Shown: positions 35,880-46,192 of the stretch, in pieces
How the letters are laid out: each line of letters begins with the position of its first letter
Position numbering within the stretch: position 1 is the first letter of the stretch
Origin: Phlebotomus papatasi
Lineage: Eukaryota; Arthropoda; Insecta; Diptera; Psychodidae
Reading direction: 5' to 3'
Assembly: GCF_024763615.1 (NCBI RefSeq)
Contig: NC_077224.1
Span: forward strand, 87,430,712-87,494,711
DNA length: 64,000 nucleotides
The notes under the pieces: model-generated
Database searches by the model: none
Seen by the model: only the letters and a program-made list of their open reading frames with translations
Told to the model about the DNA's origin: nothing
Made by a program: the position numbers and the translations under genes

Positions 35880-36116
35880 AGTTTAAATGATGTATTTTTA
35901 TATGCTTAAAAACTTAAATTAAAATATTTTTTTAAGTCGGAAAAAATTGAGAAAATATGTTGTTCTTTCTATATTCTTTTTGATCGACGTAACCTCTTAA
36001 TGGCAACCAATTTTACTGGTTTTTGGAAATCTTATGGACAATTTGCTCTCAGTAACTAATTCTAAGGCAAAATTTTCCCAAGAATCTTGACAAAATTAGA
36101 GAAAGATAAGCAAAAT

Positions 36117-36374
36117 TACACTGAGAGAAATCCGAAGAAGTTAAAATAACATTCCGGAAATGTTAATTTTACCCTGCATTATTGATCTGAAATCGGTGTA
36201 GATATTACCCTTTTTAGGTGTATTATGGGTTAAAGTCATCCTTTTTCATGTTAATTTTACCATTAAAAAGGTGTAAAATTAACATTAAAAAATGTTGATA
36301 TATTTTTACACCTAAAAAGTGTTAAAGTTATGAGAAAAAAAGTTAATCGCACCCTCGTTTTTTTTTTCAGTGTA
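36117..36374 (+). mobile_element. TACACTGAGA-family MITE, copy C
   Basis: Complete: TACACTGAGAGAAATCCGAA to TTTTTTTCAGTGTA, with TA at both borders; interior as in copy A. Confidence 0.85.
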
Positions 36375-36562
36375 GAGAAGATAAGCCATATTGCTAAGCC
36401 TTAAGTTTGAAGCCCGTATTAGAAATTGTAAAATTAGCGATATAAGGGCTAGCTTTTGCTACTTGGGATTACTTGAGATTACCTGTTTTCTACATTTAGC
36501 ACTAAAACTTAGGATTTCAAGCAATCAGCATTTTTCCACAGTGTTTTATTATATCAAAACAC

Positions 36563-36704
36563 TAGCCGTACTCACTATGGCGCTGTTATCTTGTAATATC
36601 GTTATCTCGTTATGTTCTCGTAATGTATTTTATAAATGAAAAATTATAACAAGATAACAGATTACGGAGATTACGAGATAACAACGCCATAGTGAGTACG
36701 GCTA
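36563..36704. mobile_element. Foldback, TAGCCGTACTCACTATGGCG arms
   Basis: TAGCCGTACTCACTATGGCG at 36563 is perfectly repeated inverted at 36704. Pairing continues through GTTATCTCG-type blocks around an AT-rich centre. Length is 142 bp. It lies about 300 bases past the end of the Ly6 gene. Confidence 0.85.
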
Positions 36705-37006
36705 CTGTATTTGTATCTTTTAATTGTCGTTGAGTACCATGCAATTAAATACGAATGTCTCACTCTTGATGAAACTGACCTTTCATAACTTGAGCTCTTA
36801 AGATAATTTCTTAAGGAAATATTAAACTCAGTTCCAGACGTAATTTGTGATAGCACTGACGATTTATTTGACGACAATTTTCTGGGAAAATAAATGAGTT
36901 GGGGCATTGAGTCATGACTAATTTGTGCACATTTAATCAACAAAGATTTACGTTAACCAATTGGGAAATTTCCTGAAGAAATTGACAATTGGAATTGATT
37001 GGTCCT

Positions 37007-37012
37007 TTTATT
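37007..37012 (-). terminator. Polyadenylation signal AATAAA of the Ly6 gene
   Basis: AATAAA on the minus strand lies 46 bases beyond the Ly6 stop codon. The spacing suits a short 3' UTR. No other consensus signal occurs closer to the stop. Confidence 0.6.
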
Positions 37013-37057
37013 CGCTAAATTGTATTTACAAGGTAAGGTGTAAGTTTACCCATGGGT

Positions 37058-37407
37058 TCACTTGTGCAGGAGCACCTTGAGGAGGCTGAAGATACTCCCG
37101 AGGAAAATCACAGAGGTAATGGATGTGAGATGAGGTGAGCTGTTGCACAAATCTGTGGTGCAGGTGTCACACTGTTCAGATAGTTGGTCCAGATTCAGGG
37201 CATAGTCACAGATATCTTCAGGGAGGCATCGACGCCCCGTGAATGTCAATTGGGGTGTTTTAGTGGTTCGCTTAGAGCAAACTGCATTTTTTATCAATGG
37301 TCCACATTCAGTTACTTCCATCTGGGTCACATTTGGCGGATCTGCACATGCTGCATTATTCAGCGAAGAGCAGGAATAGCATCTGAGCGTGTCTCCTATC
37401 TCTGGGC
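37058..37407 (-). CDS. Ly6/uPAR three-finger GPI-anchored protein, exon 2 (terminal coding exon)
   Basis: Together with exon 1 at 40925-40838 this gives a 145-residue protein. Exon 2 supplies residues 30-145. Residues 38-118 form a Ly6/uPAR domain. The N-terminal motif is R-C-Y-S-C (Cys 39 and 42), followed by cysteines at 50, 64, 73, 90, 96, 109, 112 and 117. That makes ten in all, the full three-finger set, and the domain closes with the family's typical L-C-N (116-118). Possible N-glycosylation sites are N-V-T (55-57) and N-S-S (118-120). After the domain comes a short Ser/Thr spacer and a hydrophobic tail (about 126-143), as expected for a GPI signal, so the mature protein should sit on the outer cell surface. 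Insect Ly6 proteins act in septate junctions, tracheal cuticle and ion-channel regulation; which of these applies here cannot be told. The acceptor at 37408-37409 restores the frame after exon 1. The stop is at 37060-37058. Confidence 0.85.
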
Positions 37408-37689
37408 CTGCTGGACAGTTGTTTACCCCACATCAAAGTTATTTGTCACCATTCGTGTTTTCGTTGACATTTTTCACATTGGGTTTCGGAATATTTTCCA
37501 GAAGACCAAAAAGACATGAAAAAAATAAGAACAGCAGAGAGAATGACTAATAAAGTTGATTTTCAATCAGGTTGTTTTGGGGAGAAGAATCGAAGGTGAA
37601 TGAATGGTAAATGAATCTGCCTTATTTAGTATTAAATTGTCAAGCATTAGTCAGGCAAGGCAATTTGTTTGGGAAATAAATCTAGAGAA

Positions 37690-37879
37690 AAATATTCTAC
37701 TTTTGAACATACATGCCTTCGAATAATGTGAATTTTCTTTTATTTTTCCTCTTAAATATGTCTAACTTTATCAATTTTTGATAATTATGCGAAAATTATG
37801 TGTAATTCTCTTAGGAAAAATAAAATAAATTCACATTATTTGAAGGCATGAACGTTCGGAGGGAGAGTACTTTCCCCTA
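37690..37879. mobile_element. Palindromic MITE, TAGGGGAAAGTACTCTCCC family (copy 1)
   Basis: The right arm, inverted, reads TAGGGGAAAGTACTCTCCCT then CGTTCATGCCTTC. The left arm keeps ACATGCCTTCGAATAATGTG but its outermost bases have diverged. Within the Ly6 intron. Confidence 0.75.
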
Positions 37880-38006
37880 CCGGATTTACCTGCCGAATGA
37901 TTCACTTTTGAATTTAATTTCAAATATTACCGGACATCAACAGAAGGTTTATTGAGAATAAGCAAAAAAGCGGGAGTTTCCATTTCATATAGCACACTAT
38001 GCCAAA

Positions 38007-38170
38007 TAGGGTAGAGTGCTCATGCTTTGTACGAGCCTAAGTTTCGTAATGATTAAATTATTTCCCAGTTATTAAAATATGGGTGCGATAAGCCACGTTT
38101 AGTGAGAAACGTAGGAAAAATTTAGTTATTACGAAGCTTGAGATCGTACGAAGCATGAGTCCTTTCCCTA
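38007..38170. mobile_element. Palindromic MITE, TAGGGTAGAGTGCTCATG ends
   Basis: Left TAGGGTAGAGTGCTCATGCT and inverted right TAGGGAAAGGACTCATGCTT. GTACGA and TTCGTAAT are also paired. Length is 164 bp, in the Ly6 intron. Confidence 0.8.
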
Positions 38171-39100
38171 GGTGAAGTTCAATACCTCTAAAAAATGGTC
38201 TGCCTTGTCTGACAACAAGAGCCGTAAGGATATCGCCAGCTGGTACCCTCAAGGTCTTGTTCAGCTTGCCGTAGCTACCGCGTATGGCGAGTATGGCAAC
38301 TCTGAAGTTACGCTCAACTGGAATTCGGAAGATTGGTTATCACCCAACAGACCATAAGTTTTTGGCAAAAAGTTGGGAGAGGGCTAAAACCCAATGTGGT
38401 TCACCACTCTTTTGGAAATTCCGAGGCCGTTACCCTTTTCTGGTTTCTGATCTCGTCTCATATTGCTGTCTTGATACAGCTTTCGTCATAGGCAATGAAA
38501 GAAAGCATCGGGACCGAGGAAGCTGCGCTGCCTTCCAGATACAGCGTCTTCGGCAACTTCTAACCTGGACGGAAACCGATAGTATCGAATAATCTTCTGG
38601 GAAGTGCCAAGGTCATAAGTACTTCCCTTGGCCGATAAAATCCACAGTTTTTTCCCGGATAGAGTGCTGAGGGTTTTGCCCCATCTAATTGGTTTCCTAC
38701 CAAAAACATAGTTAAGGCAGTCGCCCCCTCTATATGGTTGAGGCACTGGCATCCTTCTGCCCCAGGAAACGTTGAGGCTATTGACCCTTTCCTCGATGAC
38801 AGAATTGGCGTCCATCCCTCAGGAAAGAGTCGAGGCTGTTGCCACCTCTGCTTGCTAGAGGGTGACTGCGCTCGTTTGAGACGTAACCATTCTTTTGATA
38901 TTTTGTTGTCCCGTCTCTGTCTTTTGTAAAACTCTCCTGTCAAAGTTATCAACTTCTCTTTGTAATTCACGAGTAGCGTAGGACCTGCGGAATGAGAACC
39001 CAACCACTGCCGAATATAGAGCCCTATCGTCTTAGACCCTATAAGAGATAAGGTCACTTGCGCTTTAAGACGTATAGTCTAGCCCTATAAGTTAGTTATC
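38171..39100 (-). other. GC-richer block of unknown origin in the Ly6 intron
   Basis: About 900 bp clearly less AT-rich than its surroundings, with imperfect repeats of about 50 bp on the plus strand (GTTGAGGCACTGGCATCC, GTTGAGGCTATTGACCC, GTCGAGGCTGTTGCCACC). A 165-codon frame (39057-38560, minus) is open but shows no motif I recognise. It may be a transposon fragment or a captured sequence. I do not call it a gene. Confidence 0.35.
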
Positions 39101-39225
39101 TCTGGTCCCAATTGTCGTCGCATTGTCGACAGAAATGTGACGTAGTCGGCGTAATACCTACAGGATGGGAACCCACCACTCGCAGATATGGATCCCGTTT
39201 CCACGATGAATTATCAGACCACCTC

Positions 39226-39310
39226 CATATAATTTCAGTCCTTTCAGGATTTTGAACATTCTGGATTTTGGCTTTCGGGATTTTGGCTTTCGGGATTTTG
39301 TCTGCCACCG
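39226..39310 (+). repeat. AAAATCCCGA-family element, right half
   Basis: CATATAATTTCAGTCCTTTC, then four GGATTTTGG-type units and the end TCTGCCACCG, as at 58610-58701. Confidence 0.65.
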
Positions 39311-39346
39311 ACAAGGATAAGATCGCCCAGTCCAGATTGTCGTAAT

Positions 39347-39533
39347 CTTACGATAAGTACGGGTGACTTTGTCCCCTGCGGTTTACTTTGACAGCCTCCT
39401 AATCGTAAGCTTTTCTTTGCTTCTAGAACTTAAGGATGGTCTTTACGGATCCAATCTACCATGTCTAATCCATGAGAACCGTTCTTAAACATTAAAGACA
39501 GGACGGGGTCAAAGTTTCCCCCATTTACGATAA
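39347..39533. mobile_element. Palindromic element related to the 29.6-kb MITE
   Basis: CTTACGATAAGTACGGGTGA and the inverted end CTTATCGTAAATGGGGGAAA. It shares ATCGTAAGCTTTTCTTTGCT with 29.6 kb. Diverged. Confidence 0.6.
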
Positions 39534-39646
39534 GTCAAATAAACCGTTAAGTTTTAAATTAACCCTAAGTCTTCTGTATGTCGCTGGCCCAAAACTTGAT
39601 CTCTTTCTCCGTCTCTAAAGGTGGAAAAGTCACATCCACGACAGTA

Positions 39647-39864
39647 TAGGGGAAAGTGCTCTCCCTTCGAACGTTCATGCCTTCGAACAATGTGAATTTA
39701 TTGTGTTTTTCGTAAGAGATCTACATTAAATTATCACGGAATTATCAACGATTGATGATAAGCTAACTAATATTAACAGAAATTTATAAGTCTCTTAGGA
39801 AAACTGAAAGAAAATTCACATTATTCGAAGGCATTAACGTTCGAAGGGAGAGTACTTTCCACTA
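39647..39864. mobile_element. Palindromic MITE, TAGGGGAAAGTGCTCTCCC family (copy 2)
   Basis: Both arms complete: TAGGGGAAAGTGCTCTCCCT left and TAGTGGAAAGTACTCTCCCT inverted right, continuing through CGAA..GTTCATGCCTTCGAA and AATGTGAATTT. Length 218 bp. Confidence 0.85.
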
Positions 39865-39872
39865 TAAACATA

Positions 39873-40070
39873 TAGGGGAAAGTGGCCTGCCGTTGAATGC
39901 GGCAGCCTTTGAATATTTCAATTTTTCTTTTATTTTCCAAAGCATAAACTCTATTCTTTAAATTAAAATATAGTAAATATAATTAACTATATTCTATTAA
40001 CCTCGAATACCAAAATAGATTTTTCCTTTGGGAAATAAGAGAAAAAACTTAATGTTCAACGGCAGACCAG
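39873..40070. mobile_element. Palindromic MITE, TAGGGGAAAGTGGCCTGCC family (copy 1)
   Basis: Left TAGGGGAAAGTGGCCTGCCG then TTGAATGCGGCAGCC; the inverted right keeps GTCTGCCGTTGAACATTAAG but its outermost bases are lost. Second copy at 45975. Confidence 0.7.
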
Positions 40071-40263
40071 AATTTCGCAAAAAACAGTTAAGATTTGGCG
40101 TCTTAATTCAGGCGCCCCCCTTAAGTGATGAATCATAAATTATGCACGGTATTTTTGAAGCCGTTCTAGAAATTTTCGCACTTAATAAATTTATAAAGTT
40201 CTTATAAAGGTTTAGAAGTAAATCAAAATCAACTTGTAATACAAATTTATATTTTTATATAAG

Positions 40264-40598
40264 TAGACTCTCGCTAATTCGGCTCTTATAAGATCGGATT
40301 ACTTTTTAATTCGGGCGGCACTTATATTCGAAAAAAAGTTTGTTGACATTTTTCAAGTTCGATTATGATTATCAAATGAAGCAAATATGCTCAAATTTGT
40401 CATGATTTGTCTTATCTTTGATGTGATTTTGCATTATTAAGAGGTTTTCATAAAATTTATAATAGCACTGAGCATATAAACTCAATATGAGTATTCAGAT
40501 GAACAAAAAATCGTTGCATTTGAAACAATTAGTTGCCCGAATTTCTCTCTAATTCGGTTGACATTTCGGTCCCAAATACCCGAATTTGGAAGAGTCTA
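40264..40598. mobile_element. Palindromic MITE, TAGACTC ends
   Basis: Left TAGACTCTCGCTAATTCGGC and inverted right TAGACTCTTCCAAATTCGGG, with AATTCGG blocks repeated along both arms. Length is 335 bp. It is the insertion closest to exon 1 of the Ly6 gene. Confidence 0.7.
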
Positions 40599-40837
40599 CT
40601 GTACGAACGCAGGGAGAATTTATAAAGTATATTAAATTTAAAGAATTTTAACACTTTAAGCTTCAGAATAGTTGAACTAAAAATATAACAATTCACTTGT
40701 CATATTTGAGCTATTTTGCCATTCAAGTTAACGTTCAATTGATTCAAGATTTCACAAAATTTTCGTCATTTTCGAAGCACCAACACTACTAAATTCTCGA
40801 TATGAATGGAATATTCGAGATAGGAATGTTTACTCAC

Positions 40838-40925
40838 CAATTGACAGAAGCACAAATCCGATGGCCAATATCTTCGAAAGTCCGACTGTTCGGAAGTTCG
40901 AAGACAGCGAATAAACCGCGGCCAT
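40838..40925 (-). CDS. Ly6/uPAR protein, exon 1 (signal peptide)
   Basis: This exon is short and was found by looking for a signal peptide upstream of the Ly6 exon. It holds 29 codons plus one base. The ATG at 40925-40923 is in the context GACA-ATG-G, a good insect start. Residues 1-18 are a polar n-region with Arg 12 and Lys 18, and residues 19-29 (ILAIGFVLLSI) are hydrophobic, so it reads as a secretory signal. It ends at a near-perfect donor, G|GTGAGTA (intron begins at 40837). The leftover G joins the GC at the start of exon 2 to make Gly 30 and keeps the cysteine frame open, which is the main reason for linking two exons 3.4 kb apart. No intervening exon is needed for a complete domain, but one cannot be excluded without transcripts. 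Confidence 0.72.
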
Positions 40926-41145
40926 TGTCGCTGTTTCCGGAAAACCTCCTCCCACTTCAGGAAATAATTCAGTGGAGCCTCTTACAAGACAACCACGGAT
41001 CACACTGATCTATTAGCATGCTCTTGGGACTGATCTCTCAGTGTTGTGTAAGGCAAAGAAATCGGAAGTCAGGCAGTGTATTTGTGTGATAAGCACAATC
41101 ACTATATTTACACTTGTTGAAATGTATGCGCCTGATAATGGTGAA

Positions 41146-41153
41146 TATTTATA
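41146..41153 (-). promoter_or_regulatory. Candidate TATA box of the Ly6 gene
   Basis: TATAAATA on the minus strand lies about 220 bases upstream of the Ly6 start codon. It would place transcription start near 41120 and give a 5' leader of about 195 bases. Two arthropod initiator motifs (TCAGT) also occur downstream on the same strand, at 41008-41004 and near 41033-41029, so a TATA-less start is an alternative. This rests on sequence matches only. Confidence 0.3.
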
Positions 41154-41159
41154 GAAAAA

Positions 41160-42522
41160 TCTCTGACTCAGGCGCATTACTTTGGAGCATTTCTCATGTG
41201 TTTAGGTCGCTATTTTTGCGTCGCTTTTTTGCTGAAAATTATTTGTTTTTAACCAACAGCTTATGTGCTTGATTTTTCCTCCATTTCTCGTTGAGACTTT
41301 CCCACGATAACTTCAGAACTTTCTTTTTTTTTGTGTTGTATGTAATTTTTGTGTCTCAAAAGAATGACTGGAAAATTATGTGTGTTCCCAGGAAAAGCAA
41401 CCAAGGATAGAACAAGGAGAATTATTTATGAGTCTCCTGATGGTGCAAAAGTTTAACTTTAAGCCTTTTTTTCGCGCTCGCGGGGGTGCTCAATTTTGCC
41501 TTGTGGCTGTTTTTGTCGTGTTGGAGAAAAAGTAGTAAAAAAAACAGTTTAAATAAATCATAATTTATTCCCTGGAGCGACTTTTCTGCATTCTCTACCA
41601 CTATCTCTATGCAAATTCAATGGGAAAGTGCAACGATTACGACAAACATTATCCCGCCACATTTTTCTCCATAAAATTCTCATTGAATTTCTGCTACTGG
41701 TCACCCTATGATAAATACTCTCTGGATTCGTGATTTTCTGATAAATCGCAAAAATAATCATTAATGAATTTTTTGGAGCGTTTCAGATTCTAGAATAGAC
41801 TTATATTTACTATTTCTATATACCGGATATCTTTGGACCAAAATAATATTAGGCGAAAGTGCGCTACTTTTGAAAGACTCAAGCTTTCCAGTTAATAAAA
41901 CGCAAGCTGTTAGCACAATACTATAATTAAAGGTATTGTTCAGGCTCTTAAACAAGACCTTTGTGCAAGTGCATAAAATAAGGCCTTAATAAGCTCTTAT
42001 TAAGTTCTTAATTAAGGATTTTTTTGCGCGATAGTAGTGATCCTAATGGAAAAAGTGGAAACTAGAATAGAGAGTTAGGAACTTATTAGGTACTTAATAA
42101 ATACTTAATGTTTTAGCCGGGTTCGGATAACTCATTTTTTCCCTATTTTTAATGGATTTAACCCATGGTTCTTTTCAGAAAATTTAAGGCATATGTGACT
42201 ATCTTTTAAAAATATTATATCTGGGACAATCATCTTATAGATAAACCCCAAATAGAGTAAAAAACAATAATAATAAAATAAGGCATCACTTAAATGTTAT
42301 TTTAAGATCACGGATAACACATTCAGTACTTATTAAGTATTAAATAAGTTCTTAACTCATTTGCATAATTTTAGGGAGTTATAAAATATCGAACTACTTA
42401 AAAAATATGAGGAGATGAGACAAACATCAGCGCTTTGTGCCGAATAGCGTAAATAATATGGCAGGACTCAACCTCACCACTTAAATGCTTAATTAAGGCC
42501 TTTGAAAAAGCCCTTAATTAAG
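41160..42522. other. Noncoding, upstream of the Ly6 gene
   Basis: No repeats before about 41930. From there to 42520 the sequence is crowded with CTTAATTAAG and ACTTATTAAGTA motifs, including a hairpin at 42488-42521 (CTTAATTAAGGCC, short loop, CCCTTAATTAAG). Confidence 0.45.
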
Positions 42523-43004
42523 TACACAGTAAAAAAATTTTAGCTGCTTTATCATGCTTTTCACTGTAAATTTTACATTAAAAGTGTAATTGTGTGTACT
42601 GGTACACATTCATGTAATTTTTACACATTTAGTCTGAAAACTGTGTAATGTTACACGAAATCTGTAAAAAAAAAGGTACATAGTTGTGTAATTATTCACT
42701 AATTTCGCCGTATGGTGGAAAAGACGTAATATAAAACAAGAAAGTGAAATTTGATACCGTGAGACGTTAAAAACCATTTCCGTTACAATATTCTCTCAAT
42801 TTTCGCATTAGCAACAGAACATCACTTGAAAAGTACAATATTTCATCATTTAATTGATTACACAGTTTACAATTACAAGAAATTTAAATTACACATTTTC
42901 AGATTACTCGTTGTGCTTAAATACATAATTTAAGTATCTTTAGAAGAATAATCGTGGTAAAAAAACAAACCAACGATTATCCTTGTAATTTTTTTTACTG
43001 TGTA
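42523..43004. mobile_element. MITE with TACACAGTAAAAAAATT ends (copy 1)
   Basis: Left TACACAGTAAAAAAATTT and inverted right TACACAGTAAAAAAAATT; TA at both borders; 482 bp. It is full of GTGTAATT/TACACA motifs. Confidence 0.75.
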
Positions 43005-43089
43005 GGTTGTTTTAAGGACGTGGCAAATATTTCATAAAGTACTTATACTTAATTATGGACTTTTTCTAAGTAGTTTTGAATAATTACCC

Positions 43090-43352
43090 TACACAGTAAA
43101 TAAAAAGATTACAAGGATAATCGTTGGTTTGCTTTTTTACCACGATTGTTCTTGTAAAGTTACTCAAATATCTATTTCAGCAAAACGCGTAACCTGAAAA
43201 TATGTATTAATTTAAATTTTATGTAATGGTAAACTATGTAATCAATTTTGTTATATATTTCGTGTAGAATTACACAGTTTCCAGACAAAATGTGTATAAA
43301 TTACACAAATGTATATTAGTACGCACGACTATATCTTTATGTAAATTTTACA
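43090..43352. mobile_element. Same family, inverted and truncated (copy 2)
   Basis: TACACAGTAAATAAAAAGAT, then AGGATAATCGTTGGTTTGC is the inverse of 42950-43004. It ends inside the family sequence at ATGTAAATTTTACAG. Confidence 0.7.
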
Positions 43353-43433
43353 GAAGAATTTCGGTTCGACAAAATGCAGCAGGAAATAGACGGAAGCGCT
43401 GAACCTTTCTTGATTTTCACAATTTTATTCTCT

Positions 43434-43468
43434 AGGACGTTTCGAGGATGGATGTCCTCTTCATCAGG
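43434..43468 (-). other. Hammerhead-like motif (CTGATGAA-stem-GAAAC), second copy
   Basis: On the minus strand CTGATGA is at 43467-43461, then A, then GAGGA and TCCTC can pair around CATCCA. GAAACGTCC follows from 43443. Same architecture as 13426-13464 but a different stem sequence, so the pairing is preserved while the bases differ. Confidence 0.35.
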
Positions 43469-43725
43469 TATCGAATATGGCAGGGAAAATCACGTACAGG
43501 TGGGAGTTGTTACACTGCACTTGGACTTTGATCACAACTTGATCCGTAATGTTCACCATTCGACTTACTGGCACAGAAACTATTTCCTGGTAAATTTTAC
43601 AATTAAAATCCAGTAGCCAGAATTTTTTATGGGTTATTATGGTACTTTTTGGTGGTAACCCTTTACTCAAAGATCTCTTTTTTGAAGTGAGTACGGGCGT
43701 TTTGCAAGGCTGGTTAACTTACTAT

Positions 43726-43979
43726 CACTGAGAAAAAAAAGAGGATGCGATTAATTTTTTTTCCACGTAACTTTAACACTTTTTAGGTGTAAAAATATAT
43801 CAACATTTTTTAATGTTAATTTTACACCTTTTAAAGTGTAAAATTAACATGAAAAAGGGTAACTTTAACCCATAATACACCTAAAAAGCATAATATTTAC
43901 ACCGATTTCGGATCAATACTGCAGGATAAAATTAACATTTTTGGAATGTTATTTTAACTTTTTCGGATTTCTCTCAGTG
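43726..43979 (-). mobile_element. TACACTGAGA-family MITE, copy D (inverted)
   Basis: CACTGAGAAAAAAAAGAGGA to TTTCTCTCAGTG. It contains ACTTTTTAGGTGTAAAAATA and the inverse of the shared GATCCGAAATCGGTG block. Confidence 0.85.
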
Positions 43980-45974
43980 ATCCCTGTTTTAGTTGACCAC
44001 AAATGCTTTATTCAAAAAATCATAATCCATATTTCACGTATTTTAATTTCCAATTGAGCTGAAGTATTTAACAATGTTTTTTATTATAAATATTCATTAC
44101 ATAACCTCTCTTTTAGACAGTAAATAACTTTTCTTTTGCCCTTTGTCAAACTTTTGATAAATTAATGCAATGGAAAAAATGGAAAAGTAATGCACCAGAG
44201 TTCTTTACAATCTCAATGAATTTGCAAAATGCTCATGAATGACTTCAGAAAACTTTGTGATTCACGAGTAGTCACGATGAACTACTAACATATTTACTTA
44301 GTGTTGCATTTGAATAAAATGAAGAGATAAGTTTGCCGTCAAAATTTGAAAGTTGCTTATGAAATATTCAGAGTCATATTTTATCCGGATCACCTGAAAG
44401 AAGAAAGAACCACTCAGCAAAACCTCAGAAGAATGCAAATTTTCTTCAAGTTTGCAATGATCTCTTTCTGTGTTAACTTGCACTCTTCAATTTCCATTAT
44501 GACTCTTTCAGAGGTTATAAGTAAGCCCCTTCTTCCCATTTTCTCAAACTACCGCGGCAATTTTCGTGGATTCAATGCATTATTCAGGAATAATATTCCG
44601 ACCAAGTTGGGGAATATTAGTAATTTAGGTACGTTTGAGGCATTTCAGGGTGCAATTTTCCAGAGTACTTCTCCCCACACGGGGTGAGCCTCCCCATTCA
44701 TTTCTGCATTTACGATGGGGCTATGTTGTACTTTTATTTAGGTCGGTTTGAATTTCAACCCAGAGAAATACCACACACAGTGAAATTATTTCACAATTCA
44801 TTGCATGGTTATGTAGACCGAACTCTTTTGCATTCTCCATGGCAAATTGTCTCTCCGGGGAATTTTCACTGGTCTGTACAGTCTCGTTCTAGGCAATTAT
44901 TATTGGGGTAGTATATGTATAGTCATGGTACCTCCACTTTGTCAGAATTGTCTCAATTTGAATCATCTTTTAAGAAAATGTTCAATTTATTATAATTAAT
45001 TTCAGGGATGGACTGAATTCTTTCCCCTGAGGAGAGAGTACTTTTCAGTGAGATAGAGTTACCCTAATAATATTTAACCACGCCCCTTGTGGGAGTTACA
45101 AGAATTACCATTGATATTGACATTTTTACACTTATGTTCAATAACAAGATACAGGCATACCTTGAATAAGCCACACAAAAAACAGCAGTGCAAACTACCG
45201 ATCAAGATTCCTTAGGTAAGAAGGATTAAGAGAGAATGGACTGTTTTAGAGCTCTGCCTCTAATTTATTAAGCCACGCCTCTTGTAAAATCAATTAAATG
45301 TTTTACAAAACTAATCGAACCCGACTAACCCGACTCCGTCATATTTCACTCCACCAGATCGTACATAATCGAAGGAAGTATACAGTAAACATTTAGAATA
45401 TTAAAAGTAAGCGGCAAAGAGAAATATTGAGTGATGTCACACCTTCTCTTAAGCTCCGCCCATTTATATTTTCTCAACTAAAAATTTATCTACTGGCAAG
45501 TCTACTTTTCCATTACATGCAAAAAAGAAAATGATAAATAAAAAAAAGATTTCATAAAATATCAAGTGTATTTACATTTTTCAATTTTTAGAAAAAAGCT
45601 ATTGGGGGCGTGGTCTAATTAGAAGAACTTAAGCAGACTGATCAGTATTTTTGTAAATAACAAAGAAAATATTTAAAACTAATAACTAATAAACTTTCAT
45701 TCACAATAAGCAAATCAAAATTATCAATAAAACGACAAATTTGGCATATATAAAAATAATTGTAATCAATAGAAAGAAATATCATAAGTTGGACGGTTTA
45801 ATCAGTAATAGTTGAAGGAGAAAAATATTTTTTCAAATGTGGATATTTAATGATAATGTTAAAATAAATTACTACGATTATCGTGCAATGAATATAACAC
45901 AATTATTATAAAATTTTAACTGTCATTCCAGGGGGTTCCAGAATTATGCACCTGATGGAATTATTCATACACAA
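43980..45974. other. Noncoding; doubtful first-exon-like stretch at 44430
   Basis: ATG at 44434 (plus) opens MQIFFKFAMISFCV..., hydrophobic like a signal peptide, and AGTTATAA|GTAAGC follows at 44518. With no matching downstream exon I leave it uncalled. The part 45060-45620 has several CCACGCC/GGCGTGG copies. Confidence 0.35.
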
Positions 45975-46192
45975 TTAAGGGAAAGTGGCCTACTTTTGAG
46001 TGCGGCAGCTTTTGAATACTTCATTTTTTTCGTAATTCCTAAAGCTATAATTCCATTTCGTTAACCGAAGTTATTAGAAAATAGTTAATAGTATTAACTA
46101 TAGTTCACAAAATAGAATTTTTGTTTTGAGAAATATAAGAAAAATTGAAACATTCAACGATTGCCGCATTCAAAGGCTGACCACTTTCATAT
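45975..46192. mobile_element. Palindromic MITE, TAAGGGAAAGTGGCCTAC family (copy 2)
   Basis: Left TAAGGGAAAGTGGCCTACTT, then GAGTGCGGCAGC; inverted right TATGAAAGTGGTCAGCCTTT, then GAATGCGGCA. Relative of 39873. Confidence 0.7.

Larger units (their letters stand above)
37408..40837 (-). other. Intron of the Ly6 gene, rich in foldback elements
   Basis: The donor is GTGAGT at 40837 and the acceptor is CAGCAG ending at 37408. Inside are palindromic elements at about 37690, 38007, 39347, 39647, 39871 and 40264, a partial element of the AAAATCCCGA family at 39226, and a GC-richer block at 38171-39100. The acceptor is a NAGNAG. Using the upstream AG instead would add one codon (Ala) without changing the frame. 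Confidence 0.7.

Noticed and set aside
37184..37519. 111-codon plus frame
   Set aside because: Antisense to the Ly6 exon, whose cysteine pattern and splice phase are far more convincing.
44346..44687. 113-codon plus frame with a signal-peptide-like stretch
   Set aside because: No downstream exon in a matching phase was found, and the rest of the frame has no recognisable domain.
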